A stretch of DNA of 64,000 nt, taken from Gnetum montanum (taxonomy: Eukaryota > Streptophyta > Gnetopsida > Gnetales > Gnetaceae). The notes beneath the pieces were generated by a model that was given only the letters and a program-made list of their open reading frames with translations, searched no databases and had not been told where the DNA came from. The stretch spans positions 441,016 through 505,015 of the forward strand of contig MNCI01017535.1 in NCBI GenBank assembly GCA_015680685.1. The letters are read 5' to 3'. Each line of letters opens with the position of its first letter. Within the stretch, counting starts at the first letter, position 1. The translations under genes and the position numbers were made by a program. Shown piece after piece: positions 53,320 through 64,000 of the stretch.

Positions 53320-54475
53320 GACCATTGGAAGAAACAATAGTTTCTTCACTGGGTAAAACACTTTATGGAGATCAATGGACACCTTTACAAGGTGTGCACC
53401 AATGGCTTGGTTCATTGGTGTGTCCCTGATGTCGATCAACTACGTATTCTTCAAGATGCTCATGAAGGTCCTTGTGGAGGACACTATGTTGGAAGACGCA
53501 CGGCCATTAAAATCCTAATGGTAGGGCACTATTGGCCAATAATCTTCAAGGATGCTCACCATTACATCTACTCTTGTGAATGATGTCAATGATATGGTGC
53601 AATTATTTCTTGAATGGAGGGACCTCAACAATGGATTCAACCATTGGAACCCTTCATCATTTGGGGCATTGACTTCATGGGTCCCATCATGCCCATGTTA
53701 AATGGCAAGGTGTATATCATAGTCACGGTTGACTACTATATGAAATGGGCTAAGGTAGCAGTCATCATTGGTTGTACATCTTCTACTGCTACTCAGTTTG
53801 TACAACAAAATGTTGTAAATAGGTTTGCTATGCCACGTGCATTAATTTCTGATAATGGAACTCACTTTACAGGCACTACTTTTCGAAAGCTCATGCAATG
53901 CTTGGGGGTTGAACATAAACTCATAGCATCTTACCACCCCCAAGCTAATGGTCAAGTCGAGGTTACCAATAAGGAAATCACAAGGATTCTAACAAGAACT
54001 GTTAGCAAATATAAGAAAGACTAGAGCACAAAACTCAACGATGCCCTTTAGGCCTACCACTCAACATGGAAACTTCCTATAAGCTATTCTCCCTATGAGC
54101 TTGTGTATAAAAAACTACCAACACTTCATATTCAATCCGAGCTCCATATACTTTCAACAACTTGTAACCTCAACCTTGACTTGAGTCTAACACAAAAAGA
54201 AAGACTAATGAATCTCAACCTACTAGATGAAAACTAATTGATGGCCCTATGATCTAACGAGTTGCACAAGGCCTACAACAAAAAGTGTCATGACCTTAAA
54301 ATCAAAAAAGTCAAATTTCAATTAGGAGATAAGGTTCTCTACTAGAAGCCCACACATGTACCTCAATGAACTAAGTTCCAAATGTTGTGGAAGAGACCTT
54401 ACATCATTTATGAAACTTTTCCTTCTAGGGCTATGATGATCTACAAACCTAAGAGCCACACAAGAAATAGCTAGT
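53320..54475 (+). pseudogene. E5 integrase, DDE triad intact but frame broken
   Basis: The zinc region is open at 53365-53583 (DAHEGPCGGHYVGRR, SCE-CQ). The core is open at 53614-54024: first Asp in WGIDFMGP (53671-53673), second in ISDNGTHF (53851-53853), Glu in GQVEVTN (53959-53961). The D-E spacing is 35 residues, the retroviral norm. The C-terminal module (KVLY-KPTHVP, KRPYIIYETFPSRAMMIYKP) follows with TAG stops in place of Trp at about 54023 and 54343. This is the best integrase core in the window. Confidence 0.88.
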
Positions 54476-54588
54476 TAACATCTAATAAATCAAATCTTTC
54501 CACAAGCATAAGCCAGCTAATACAACAAATGCCTCATCAAATGAACAACCATGCTCCATATTTTAGATCTCCTCCTTTCAACTTAGTC

Positions 54589-54601
54589 ATGGGGGATATG
54601 G
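54589..54601 (+). other. Internal polypurine tract after pol (E5)
   Basis: ATGGGGGATATGG with the conserved flank CAACTTAGTC on the left and CCACCCATGCTAAC on the right, as in E1. Confidence 0.55.
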
Positions 54602-56209
54602 CCACCCATGCTAACTATATAAGAGGCTCCTCAATTTTTCATCTTTTTATTTTACACATTTTTATTTTACAACTTTTTGTTTTAGACATTCTTTATGTTG
54701 CATCTTCTTATTTTTATGATTATTCATCTTTCATAATTTTTTTCTTACACCATCATTAGTACATTTTCTATTTGTTGAAAATTTTACACTTTCTTTTATA
54801 TTCTATTTTATTTTATTTTGGTGTGATTTTCTAACCTTTTACTAATAAGTGCCAGGTATAGTGGTAATATGTTGTTTGATGGTGGTATGTACTATTTTGT
54901 TATTTGATTGTTGGTGTCTAAATTCTAGCTTTGAATTTTGTTACTGACAATTAGGACATGGTTCTTTTTCATGCAATAGGTAGTGAGTCCACAACATCCA
55001 CCCATCCATAAACTCTATGGTTTTTCTTATTCTAGAAACATGCAGTTCCTTTTTCATTAATGAAACTTTAACAAATTTGTAACTTTGGTAGTTTCTAGAA
55101 TTGGAAAGGATTCAAAGGTTTGAACAAGATGTGACTTCAAGGGAATTCAGTATTCTTTGTACCTTTCTATTTACTTGGGCACATGTGTGTTTTCATGGAT
55201 TTCTTACTGTTCCATGTCGACCAATAAAAGGAAGTTGAAGAAGTCTTTGCATGGTGTGGTTCTCATAAAAAATGATGGGAATTCAAAACACACCTATTAG
55301 ACAAAATAAATGCATGTGTCTTTGCTTAGTGTGCTTCCCATTTCAAAAAAAATATGGAAATTCATAGCACACCCCTTAGACAAAATTAACGGGCTACAAG
55401 CATTGGTTATGAGACTAGAAAGACATGTTACCCATGCCTAAAGGTCCCCTCTAACTAAGGTCCTTCCTCACTTCTACTTCTCTTTTCTTCTCTAATAAGG
55501 AACAATGGTTGTTCTATGGGAGCACTCTTGTGTCCCAGGGGGGATGGATTGGTCATAGAATGACAATGCAAAGTCACTAAACGTGGTTGGTTTTGGTCTG
55601 GAATAATGATGGATCCTATCAAGTCATTTAACCATAAAATTCACAAGGGACTTCATGCAACCTTAAACAGGAACTCCACTCCACTCTCTATCATCCATCT
55701 ATGCTTTCCATGTCTCACCTCACTATCAGTTTCATGTTCTTGTTCGACGTCCTAGTTTGATGTGTTGGAATTCTTAGGTAGTTTCTTCTAGGTTTTTGTA
55801 CTTAACCGTTCGTAACCATTAATCATCCATAGAGCCCATGGACTCTTTGGTTTGAATTTATGCAAGGGCATAAAAGGCTTGTGCCTACTTTGGAAAGGAC
55901 CACTTGCATAGCTGTTGGTTAGGTTAGTTAAGTTCTTTATCCTTAGATACTCTTACCATCAAATCCTTTTATTTACCTCATCAATGATATCCAATTATGC
56001 ACATCTTCACAACATTTTTCAGTAAACTTTCCTTTTTATTGTTGTGAATTCTTACACCCTCTTCAAATATTTCCTTATGTTGAACATTTTTAAATTTAAT
56101 GGACAGCTTATCTATTTTACCCTATTTATCAACCTTCCTGCTAACACTCCTAAAAGGAATCAATCTACCATAATCACACCTAGCCAAGTGTAACCACCGA
56201 TGAGACAAG
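54602..56209 (+). other. Spacer of E5 after pol
   Basis: No ORF is supported. It is T-rich at 54630-54800, then homologous to E1 4900-5970 until about 55960. No clear palindrome-plus-TATA block is recognisable in 55970-56200, unlike E1, E2 and E3. Confidence 0.6.
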
Positions 56210-56269
56210 GTACTTACCAACTATGTGTTACACATTGCATGCTAATTCATGATTCTATTATGATTGTAG
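56210..56269 (+). other. 60-nt mini-intron site in E5, ORF3 start lost
   Basis: Donor ACAAG/GTACTTACC, a GCTAATTC branch-like site and acceptor ATTATGATTGTAG are intact, but the following bases are TGGGAAG instead of ATGGCC. The interval survives although the ORF behind it is gone. Confidence 0.5.
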
Positions 56270-56550
56270 TGGGAAGCATGTACTAGAAGCAGGACTATCT
56301 TCACCAAGGATGTTGTACCAGTACCACATGACAAGGACCATTTATGTTAGTTTTATCTAGGGTGTTCACTTCTCTTATCATGAACACCCAATTTTGTAAA
56401 TATTGTAACTCTATACACTTGGGCACTCAGAATCTATCTATTCCATCTAAGTCAGTTTGTATGTCAGTCAATAATCCCATTCCTCCCCAATATTTTGTAA
56501 GGAACTTGTTCCTCCTCTTTGTCACTCAAGGATGAGTTTTCATTCAGTTA
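56270..56550 (+). other. Remnant between ORF3 site and 3' LTR in E5
   Basis: About 280 bp replace the 2.8 kb ORF3. The last part (AAGGATGAGTTTTCATTCAG) matches the sequence before the PPT in E1; the G run of the PPT itself is lost. Confidence 0.55.
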
Positions 56551-57440
56551 TGATGAATCACATTTTTGCACATGCTCTAATGTTGGGTATCTAATGTCGA
56601 AGCCTCAACATCAAGTATCCGATGTCAGAGCCTAGATGTAATGTCAAATATCTAATGTCGCAGAGTATACGCTAGCCTATAAACATAGCACTTAGGCTCA
56701 CAATTTTCATATATAGTTTTTCAATCAAAGTAGTGAAGCTCTTGCAATTTGTTTTCTCCAAAGTTAGAATATTTTCTGAGTACCCACAACAAAATTCTAA
56801 GTGTGTATGGATCTTTGTTCGAATACTGATGTACCCAAGCACAACAATGTAATGGGAATAAAAATAAACCCTTTTGATAATCCTTGCAGCACTAAGAATA
56901 TATTGATATTTCCTTTAATGCACTTTACTTTAATCCATTTAAATTAAGCAATTAATTTCTAGTTGTTAATGAACACAAGCATGACCACATTGAGCATACA
57001 TATAGTGCTTGGTAACCCAGCAACACTTAATGTTTGGTAGCCTAGCAGCGCTATATGTGTTCAAGATGTGTTTAGGAAAGTGGGATGGGTACNACGCTAT
57101 ATGTGTTCAAGATGTGTTTAGGAAAGTGGGATGGGTACTTGTGTTAGGCTAGCTAGGTAGTAGATAAAGTAGATCCAAAATTACTTTTTCGTTATTATTA
57201 TAGATGATTAAACTTATAAAACATAAAATAATAAAAATCATGTACCTCAATTACACTTAAACCATATCCTTGAGCTTCACAAGTGTAGTTGGGAAGATAA
57301 CAAATGTTCTCAACACCCATTTCACTTTTTAGAGGAACTAGTGCACTAGAGAACTATAGGTCCACGAAATTTGATCAAATCACGTGTGAATGCCTTTGTG
57401 ATTCATATGGTTGGGCATAGAGGTACCTTGCCACTCATCA
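56551..57440 (+). repeat. E5 3' LTR
   Basis: It is 890 bp, TGATGAATCACA to TTGCCACTCATCA. U3 has three units of the GGTATCTAATGTCG type, one more than in the 5' LTR. A single N at 57092 has about 45 bp (CGCTATATGTGTTCAAGATG onward) on both sides, so the apparent extra length is an unmerged overlap. Confidence 0.88.
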
Positions 57441-57477
57441 GCCATCAAGGGGAAGGGATCTATAATCGCACTAACAT

Positions 57478-58456
57478 TGTAATTAGAAAAGGAAAATATA
57501 GACTACTAATCTAACTAATCTCATCACCAAAATTATCCTTCCCTCAATGTAGATGACATGAAAAATCTATGACTACATTTAGTCATAACAAGTAACCAAG
57601 AAAAAATGAGAACATGATCTAACAAATAATGGGGTTCTTCCTTTGATTCCATAATTCAACCCCTAAAAAGATTCTCAAAACCTAAAACCAAATGTCGAAC
57701 AATTAAACAAGAAATAAAAAGAGATATTTATTCTAGCTTGTGAAATGAAATGGAGTACAAAAGGAAATAGAAGTAATGTCCCAATGACAAAAAAGTACTC
57801 AAGATTCTCATACTACTTTCACACAAGGCTCAAAGCCATATAATAATGACTTTCACTCACTCACATAATGGACAAAAATGGCTCACAACAATAATGCTCA
57901 AAATGAGCTCAACTTTCCTCTCTTCAATGACCCTTGAACTTCCTCTCCACATTTATTCTTGTCTCAAGTCTCAATTCTTGATGTTAATTTATAACCATTT
58001 TGATGAATTTTCATCTTTCTCTTAGGTTTCATATTCAATTTTATGTTGTTTAAAATTCACTCCTTAAATCACCTTTGTTCGCTATCAAGATGTCTTGAAC
58101 ATTTAAGATGTCTTAGTAGAATGTAGAGGAATTGTAGGTGTGACATCCTTGGAGACACCTTAAGTGCTCAAGGTTTCTTTGGAGACATTTATACTTGCTA
58201 ATATGTTTTGAATTTTATAGGCAACTTTACAAACTACCTCAAAAATTTTTGCATCATCAAAACTCTTCCAAAATAGCCCCTCTTGATTTCGAAACATCCT
58301 AAACTCATCAAAACCTATTCAAACATATCCAAAGTCATGCAAAGCATATCAAAACTAAAGAAAAACATACATAAACATTTTAGGAATGATTATATTAGTT
58401 AGGCGATGTCCTCATTAATAACCATGTTTGAATTAATATTATTTTCAATTCCAACA
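57478..58456 (-). repeat. E6 LTR of an unrelated LTR-retrotransposon family
   Basis: On the minus strand it starts TGTTGGAATTGAAAATA and would end CTTTTCTAATTACA. A purine tract GCATTGAAGGGGTGAT (58457-58472) stands before it, as expected for a 3' LTR. An AATAAATATC polyadenylation-like signal (rc near 57725) fits this orientation. The left border is less certain than the right. No coding domain was found to assign a superfamily. Confidence 0.5.
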
Positions 58457-59607
58457 ATCACCCCTTCAATGCTAACATAAGAACGTTCATGCTATATTTT
58501 AGATGCCTATTAATGCATCACATAGTAGGAAGTATGCACTCTATTTTTCTCTCTAATGTATGCCACATTTATGCATGAAAGCTTGTAGCATTTTTGTAAG
58601 TGTTATGTAGTTCCAAGCACAAGTCAAGATGCCCATGATTCTTTGATCATTAGAATAATGAGCCTATAATGTTACCAAAGGACTAGATAAAAACAACAAC
58701 AAAGAAAAGCCTCAAAACTAGACAAAAATGGCACTCAATAATGAAACATAAAAACTAAACTAAAGCACTATTAAAAAAACCTTAATCCAAGTAGGATGAC
58801 ACAATTAAAGAAAATTTTAAAAAGAAATTTTGAAAGAAAACATCAAATCCTAGTAGCATAAAAGCTTAATAATAGATGGAAATGTTAAATAGAAAACTCA
58901 ATTCAAGCAAAACTTGAAACATAAAAAAACAAGGCTAAGTAAGCAAAGAAATAGTTAATCTAGACTAAAATGCAAAGATTTTGAACCATTAGAACTTAAA
59001 ATAGTATTCAAAGCAAGCAGAAACCAAAATGAAAACTGCAATAACAAATAACCAAGAAGACTTGGCCAAAAGAAATAGCATAGAAACTTGGTAAACACAA
59101 TATGAACAATAAAGCTAAAAAAGAGTCAAGCACAAAGAACGTGATCACCATTATCATGGATTATATCTATAGGATGACCCTTAAAATGAAATTGAATTTT
59201 ATAGTAATTATTTTATTATATATTTTTACCCTTCATAAAATATGTATGAAATATGGAAATACATTTCCAAGATATTATAAAAATATTCAAATAAATTGAA
59301 GTAATTAAGCTTAAACTGAAATTGAAACTAAAACCCAAATTTTATAAAGTTGAAAGACCCTAGATTTATTGGACAGTAGAAATATATATGCTATGAGATT
59401 TGAAAAACATAATTAAGAAAATTACCAAGTATTTTTTGTAACATTTGGAACAAATCAACCAAATTTGCAATAGTCTCATCTATCTCGTATGTGCTCCAAT
59501 GTAGGAAAGCGGGGTATTTATCTTCTGGTGTAGGAACACCTCTTTCGATTCCCTTGTACTTGTCCTACAAGTTGTTTTTGTAGGTTTTCATGCTTGGAAA
59601 AGACCTG
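58457..59607 (-). mobile_element. E6 internal 3' region, no recognisable domain
   Basis: The sequence is A-rich on the plus strand with no retrotransposon domain in any frame. It ends where the E7 LTR begins. It contains the exon-like open stretch at 59426-59564. Confidence 0.4.
59426..59564 (-). other. Exon-like open stretch of unknown origin
   Basis: On the minus strand, ACTTGTAG precedes a 139-bp open stretch and CTTG/GTAATTTTC follows it, matching acceptor and donor signals. It encodes GIERGVPTPEDKYPAFLHW then STYEIDETIANLVDLFQMLQ. The composition is protein-like and unlike the A/T-driven ORFs nearby, with no stop in this frame. I do not recognise the family. It could be a captured host exon inside E6 or chance. 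Confidence 0.3.
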
Positions 59608-60637
59608 AATGTGTGTGTCCCATTTTTGTGTTGATTTTTATGATGAATATTCTTGGATTTTTTGGCATGTTTTGAGGTGTTTTTGGCTTATTTTGATGAG
59701 TTTAGGAGGTTCAAGGATCTATGGGAACTTGTTAGGAGGCATCTGACATCAAAATGAGCACTTTTATTTTTGGCACCCTCAAAAGAGATGTCTTTTCAAA
59801 AAGAAAGACTTATTTCCAAAGATTTCTTTCCTAAAGTGAAGACGTCTCTAGAAAAGACATCTTCCAAAAATAGTAGACATCTATCCTAAGAGCAAGGCTT
59901 CCACAAAAGATGTCTCCCTAGAAAGATAGACGTCTTTCCAAAGGCATCTCCCCTGAAGTGAAGATGTCTCTAGTCCAAAGAAGACATCTTCAAAAAGCAA
60001 TAGACATCTCTCCTAAGAATAAAGCTGTCACATGAGATGTCTACATGAAACAAGAGACATTTATGCTAGTGAAAAAGAAAAGCCCTGATGTGGCGTATCG
60101 ATTAGGAAACATCCAAAATACTCCAAATTCATGTGGGAAACATCTAGGGAGGTAGATAGAAAGCTTCCTAGGATTTTGAATCTTTATAATTATGTATTCC
60201 TTCATCCATGAAGAAGGAGAAGAGCTTGTATGCAAGGAGAACTGGATAAGAGAGATTGGATGTGCACATTGGGTGAGTGTAATAGGTGATTGCAACTCCA
60301 AGATCAACTTGTGGTATGTTGATCTATGTGTTCTATTCTCTTATATCTCCCTTGTGAGTTGAGATCTTAGTCCCAGATTGTGGAAGAGATTTCTCTTAGT
60401 TTTGTCCTGCATTGACAACAACCATTGTGTTATTGTAGAGCCTCATGTTCTATCATATCATTGAGTGTGTTAGGTTTTTGGATGCTTGTGGGGTGTGTAA
60501 ACCCTATTGTAATCTTTGAATAATTTAATTAAAGATAGCTAGTTTTTCTTATTTTCTAGCAAATAAATACGTCTTTGCATAATATCTAGATTTAGTTCAT
60601 TGAGGTGATTCAATTGTGGGGTGAACCTGCTCTAGCA
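59608..60637 (+). repeat. E7 5' LTR (start approximate)
   Basis: The end CTCTAGCA at 60637 is four bases before a classic initiator-Met PBS. The start is placed at TGTGTGTGTCCCA by the TG rule only. U3 contains a duplicated block of about 122 bp (59831 and 59953) with alternating AGACATCT/AGATGTCT and GACGTC words. Confidence 0.5.
59831..60060 (+). repeat. Two 122-bp repeats rich in AGATGTCT palindromes (E7 U3)
   Basis: CTAAAGTGAAGACGTCTC at 59831 recurs at 59953 as CTGAAGTGAAGATGTCTC; AGTAGACATCTATCCTAAGA and AATAGACATCTCTCCTAAGA follow in step. AGATGTCT and its complement AGACATCT alternate every 20-30 bp. The position suggests an enhancer-like repeat. Confidence 0.6.
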
Positions 60638-60641
60638 TTAT

Positions 60642-60653
60642 TGGTATCAAAGC
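60642..60653 (+). other. Primer-binding site, initiator-Met type (E7)
   Basis: TGGTATCAAAGC differs at one base from TGGTATCAGAGC, the common plant PBS for initiator tRNA-Met. It separates E7 from the tRNA-Asp family around it. Confidence 0.8.
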
Positions 60654-60701
60654 TAGTTTTATTGTTGCTTGGATTTTGGTTGAGGATTTTGTCAATTTTA
60701 G

Positions 60702-61365
60702 ATGGCACCCAAGAAGAAACAAGTGTAAACTCTAAATCATGACATGGAAAGCATGAAGTCAACCTTCCAAATGATGGTTTCTCAATTGGATGAAGATAAC
60801 ACAAAGGTGGACAAACAAGTTAGTCTTAGCCATATCCAAACTCATGGAGATCAAGAGCATGTATGTTCAAATGAAGAAGTTTCACAGCTAGATGGAGATG
60901 GAGTAGATGAAGAGGAAGGTCAATCTAGCTATGGGAGTGTAGAAAATCATCAGCCAAGAATTCCAATGGGAGGGAATCCTATTCCTCAAATAATAACGAT
61001 AAGGGCTCCAATGGTGCTCAAGAATTCTTTAAGAAAGCTTAACAATGAAGATGAAGCAAGGCTTGCTAGAGTGTTCAGAAATGCTTCAAGACTTTCATAT
61101 GTAAAGTTAAAGACTTTCAATGGTGTAGATGACACCAATACTTTTGCAAGTTGGCTAAAGGTACTTGAGAAGCATTTTCTGTTGGAAGAGGTACCAAATA
61201 ACTTGAGGGTACCTATTGCTGAATCTAGATTAGAAGGTACGGCTTCTACATTATGGAAAAACGAGTCCTAGGGTTATGAGAGATGAAATGATCAACGTAT
61301 CAGAGATTGGGATCTGATGAAATATAGGTTGAAAAGGAAATTTTAGAAATCTCATCAAAGACAAG
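60702..61365 (+). pseudogene. gag: E7 gag, cut by E8
   Basis: The start MAPKKKQV at 60702 is followed by a TAA and then one long open stretch 60744-61271 in the same frame: an acidic N-terminus (DEDNTKVDKQVS, EEEGQSSYGS) and a retrotransposon Gag core with LKTFNGVDDTNTFASWLKVL, HFLLEEVP and RLEGTASTLWKN. The frame goes on through three stops as RDWDLMKYRLKRKF until E8 begins. The F-G-D-A-WL and LEG-A--W pattern is typical of Ty3/gypsy Gag of the chromovirus type. It is only lightly damaged, so E7 is not very old. Confidence 0.75.
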
Positions 61366-62315
61366 TGATGAGACGCGATATGCACAAGCCGCTGCGATAT
61401 CGCATCCCCTACAATATCGCGTCATCCCCTACGATATCGCGTACGCAATATCGCGGTCCATCGCCAAATCTATAAATAAGAGGCGGCACTCCCCTCATTT
61501 CTAATCATAGGCATAAAGTAGCAAAGCTCTGGTGGATTGATCACCCCAGAGATAGAATATTTTCCATGTGCCCGCAGTAGGAGTCCCCCAAGTGAATGGT
61601 TCTTTATTCGAGCAGCTTTGTACCTGAACGCAAGTTGTGTACAGTAATAAAGACGAGCTTTGTGGATAAACCTTGCAGTACATGGATAGGTTTATTTAAT
61701 GTTATTTATTGCTTTCCTAGTAATGCGGCATGAGTACGACTTGGTTACGAACATTGACGAATGTGTATGGCTAGCCAAGGAATCGGCTACTCATCGCGAT
61801 TAGATTCTCTCACCCTTACCTCCTAGAACATGGGACAAGTATGACTTGATTACGAGCATCTACGGATGTGTACGGCTAGTCAAGGAATCGGCTGCTTGTC
61901 ACACTTAGGTTAGTTAAGTGCCTCAGTACGACCGCTTCGAGCACGTGCATTACGTGTGGTAATCCCAGTAACGATTAGCATTTGGTAGCCACAGTTGCAC
62001 AGTTCAGGGTGTGTACGACAAGTGGGAATGGATGCTGACGCTAGGACTTAGTGCTGTAGTTAGAGTTAATTTTAGTCTCTCAACCCTTCACCCTTTAGCA
62101 TAGTAGATAAACCAGAAAATACCAAAAAAATCATATACCTCGGACTTACTTAACCATACACCGTGACAACAACAAGTAAGTCTGGGAAGACAACGATTAA
62201 TTAACCCCAAGTGTTCCTTGTGGTGTTTAGGCATTATATCTACGAAGTTCGACCAGATCGCGCGTGCTATGCTCGTTTCGTATGGTTGAGTGTAGGGGTA
62301 CCTCACCACTCATCA
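61366..62315 (+). repeat. E8 5' LTR
   Basis: It is 950 bp, TGATGAGACG to CTCACCACTCATCA. U3 has GATATC palindromes (GCTGCGATATCGCATCCC, CTACGATATCGCGTACGC) at 61385-61460, a TATA box TCTATAAATAAGAGG at 61469-61483 and an AATAAAG signal near 61645. Its R/U5 part pairs with the extra LTR at 24216-25135. Confidence 0.9.
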
Positions 62316-62335
62316 TTGGCACCGTTGCCGGGGAC
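62316..62335 (+). other. Primer-binding site, tRNA-Asp type (E8)
   Basis: TTGGCACCGTTGCCGGGGAC directly after the LTR. Apart from one G-to-A base in the middle it matches the complement of the plant tRNA-Asp 3' end along 17 bases. Confidence 0.9.
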
Positions 62336-62456
62336 TAAGTGTTTTTACACCAATTAGAACATTAGGAAATCTTTCACATCATTGTGAGCCTTAACGAACC
62401 TTTGGGTTAATTAGTTAAATAAGAACATATATAACGGTGAACAACACACCATTAAA

Positions 62457-63982
62457 ATGGCTTCCTCTCATAAGGTTAACTCACCTAGGGATAACACTGA
62501 AGACAGTCAACATCATACACATAACCTAGACCAGCCAAGTCCTAAACAGTATACGATAACTTATACTCATCCTGATGAGTATATTCCTGATTACATGTTT
62601 ACCCTCCATCAAGATTAACAGTTGCGCTGGAGAGATTTGTTTGGTAATATAGTTTTACCACCAAATCGATCTGTTCTGAACATGCTCTTCCCTGCCTTAG
62701 CACAGATTGGCATGCAGGACTTATTCGCTGAATACGTTGCTGGAAGATATCATATAAGGGATTATCATCCCACAGATGCCCAACGTATTCAAGACGAAAG
62801 GCAGGAGAGCCAACACTCATTGTTAAAGGGCAAGTCCCCCATGTCCTTAGTGAAATAGGAGACGAGCAACCCCTCACAACGGGTTTCTTAGAAAATGATG
62901 TTTCTCCTCCTCACAATGGTGAAGAGGTTAGGCATCAGAGCCTTCGATCAACTGTACATGCTACGGGCTCTGATCCCCGTGAACACCAATTGTTCATGGC
63001 AGGAACAACCACTCACACTAAGGACCGACACTCAGATCGTCACAACGATTGGGGCCGAAGCAGCCAAAGAGAAGGTAAGAAACATTGCCATGGTGATGGA
63101 TCCCCTTCCTCTTCTCCTTCATCTCACCATTCACACTCTCCTTCCACATCTGGGCACAACCATCGAGAGCACAATGGAGAGGGTAAAAGTAAGGAAGATG
63201 AAAGACCTCGACAGGAAGGTCGAGAGGAGTTAGGACAAGGGCAAGGACGTAGGGAGAGTAGGGAACCACCACGAAGACATCACAGACGTCATGACAGGGA
63301 TGATCATGACGAACCCTTACTCGCAACCCGAAGCATGCTCGATATCATAGAGGTAGTTAGGATCCCCACAAGGCATCTAAAAGACAGTAGGATCAAGCAT
63401 TTAGACATAAATAATATCCCACGTTTTGAATGGGGATACAATGCTGATCCTCAACATCATTTACCGGCATTCCACGATGCCTGTGCCTTGCAAAATATAG
63501 ACAATGAGTGGCAGAAGCTTAAGTTGTTCCCAAAGATACTCACCAAAGAAGCAAAGAGCTGGTATCGGTCCTTAGAACCAAAAACCATCAGGAGGTGGAG
63601 TACGATGCTTGAACTGTTCAACAAAAAATATCAAACGTACTCCAGAGTGTCCAATTTGCGTAAGTAGATCCAAGGCTGGAAATAAGGTGCTTATGAATCC
63701 TTGGATGCTGCCATGGCCCGCTACTATACATTGCTACATCCTTGCCCAGGCCATGGGTACGCTAAGCAGGATCAACTTCGCCACATCGTGGATGGGCTAA
63801 AGAATGAAACGAGAAGAACTCTTGGGACTTACGCCCAAGGGAGACTTTCCCAACTAAGAGCCCATGAAGTTGAAAGTTTGTTGGAACAAGTAGCGCAAGA
63901 AGAGGGTGAGCTACGTAAGAGGGAAAGTGGAAGAACACAACCGCGATCCCTCCCTTCGCAAGAAGGGAGTGAAATTCTGTGA
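62457..63982 (+). pseudogene. gag: E8 gag (few lesions)
   Basis: The start MASSHKVNSPRDNTEDS at 62457 gives a Ser/His/Asn-rich lead, then the conserved N-terminal domain YTHPDEYIPDYMFTLHQD (about 62560-62620), WRDLFGNIVLPPNRS and YHPTDAQR. After a frame change near 62850 comes an Arg/His/Asp-rich low-complexity region (62990-63310, RHHRRHDRDDHDEP). The capsid-like domain follows: NIDNEWQKLKLFPKIL, AKSWYRSLEPKTIRRW, NKKYQTYSRVSNLRK; then 63701-63982 with HPCPGHGYAKQDQLRHIVDGL and HEVESLLEQVAQEEGELRKR. Lesions seen are a TAA at 62617, one frameshift, and stops at 63666 and 63681. The window ends before the zinc knuckle. Confidence 0.85.
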
Positions 63983-64000
63983 TGAGGAGGATGAGTCACC

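Larger units (their letters stand above)
47491..57440 (+). mobile_element. E5: complete but decayed Athila-type element without ORF3
   Basis: The element runs LTR, PBS, gag, PR, RT, RNase H, INT, internal PPT, spacer, mini-intron site, 3' LTR, and is flanked on both sides by GCCAT (47486-47490 and 57441-57445), an exact target duplication. ORF3 is missing: only about 280 bp lie between the intron acceptor (56269) and the 3' LTR. The two LTRs are clearly diverged, so the insertion is old, but it is younger than E4. Confidence 0.9.
61366..64000 (+). mobile_element. E8: Athila-type element, best preserved, leaves the window in gag
   Basis: The 5' LTR, a perfect-looking PBS and most of gag are present. 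The five bases before the LTR are ACAAG. Pol and ORF3 would lie beyond the window. It inserted into E7 gag, so it is the younger of the two. Confidence 0.85.

Noticed and set aside
61501-61683. Minus-strand 60-codon frame in the E8 LTR
   Set aside because: It lies in R/U5 of an LTR and shows no conservation beyond that of the LTR itself.

Overview
This window is plant nuclear DNA made almost entirely of decayed LTR retrotransposons nested in AT-rich repeats; I found no intact cellular gene. The main family is Ty3/gypsy of the Athila type. It has LTRs that begin TGATGA and end TCATCA, and a primer-binding site (PBS) complementary to the 3' end of plant tRNA-Asp. It also has an Athila-style Gag, an FMDD reverse transcriptase, and a long extra ORF after pol. 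Old insertions full of C-to-T and G-to-A changes suggest a large, heavily methylated genome, possibly a gymnosperm; that last point is only an inference.

Layout. E1 (1-10743, +) enters mid-gag and runs PR-RT-RNaseH-INT, spacer, extra ORF and 3' LTR. An AT-rich tandem repeat with a period of about 1.75 kb follows (10744-14597). It is broken by a 19.1 kb minus-strand composite, E2 (14598-33708), which has the same 5-bp target duplication CTCAT on both sides. E2 reads LTR-ORF3-spacer-gag / LTR-ORF3-spacer-gag-PBS-LTR, has no pol, and contains an inverted ORF3+LTR piece, an extra LTR and several assembly gaps. The AT-rich repeat resumes at 33709, followed by a LINE-type endonuclease relic (35790-36380) and a 49-bp minisatellite (36451-36877).

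E3 (36900-46637, -) is a 3'-truncated gag-pol element whose LTR carries a solo LTR (45562-46460, +). E4 is a very old LTR/PBS/gag relic (46643-47485, continued at 57441). It hosts E5 (47491-57440, +), a complete element with target duplication GCCAT that lacks ORF3. E6 is a second LTR family (57478-about 59600, -). E7 is a different Ty3-like element with an initiator-Met PBS (about 59608-61365, +), cut by E8 (61366-64000, +), the best preserved Athila-type copy, which leaves the window in gag.

How it works together. The family's accessory ORF (here ORF3, often called env-like) has a 'putative plant transposon protein' type domain followed by a long coiled coil, with no visible membrane segment. 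It appears to be its own transcription unit. A second copy of the LTR U3 palindrome array with a TATA box lies 0.4-0.6 kb upstream, and a 60-66 nt intron ends exactly at, or next to, the start codon. The palindrome type inside an element (GAGGCCTC/ATCGAT versus GATATC) matches its own LTR. This internal promoter plus mini-intron, and its persistence in a pol-less subfamily, is the most interesting signal in the window.
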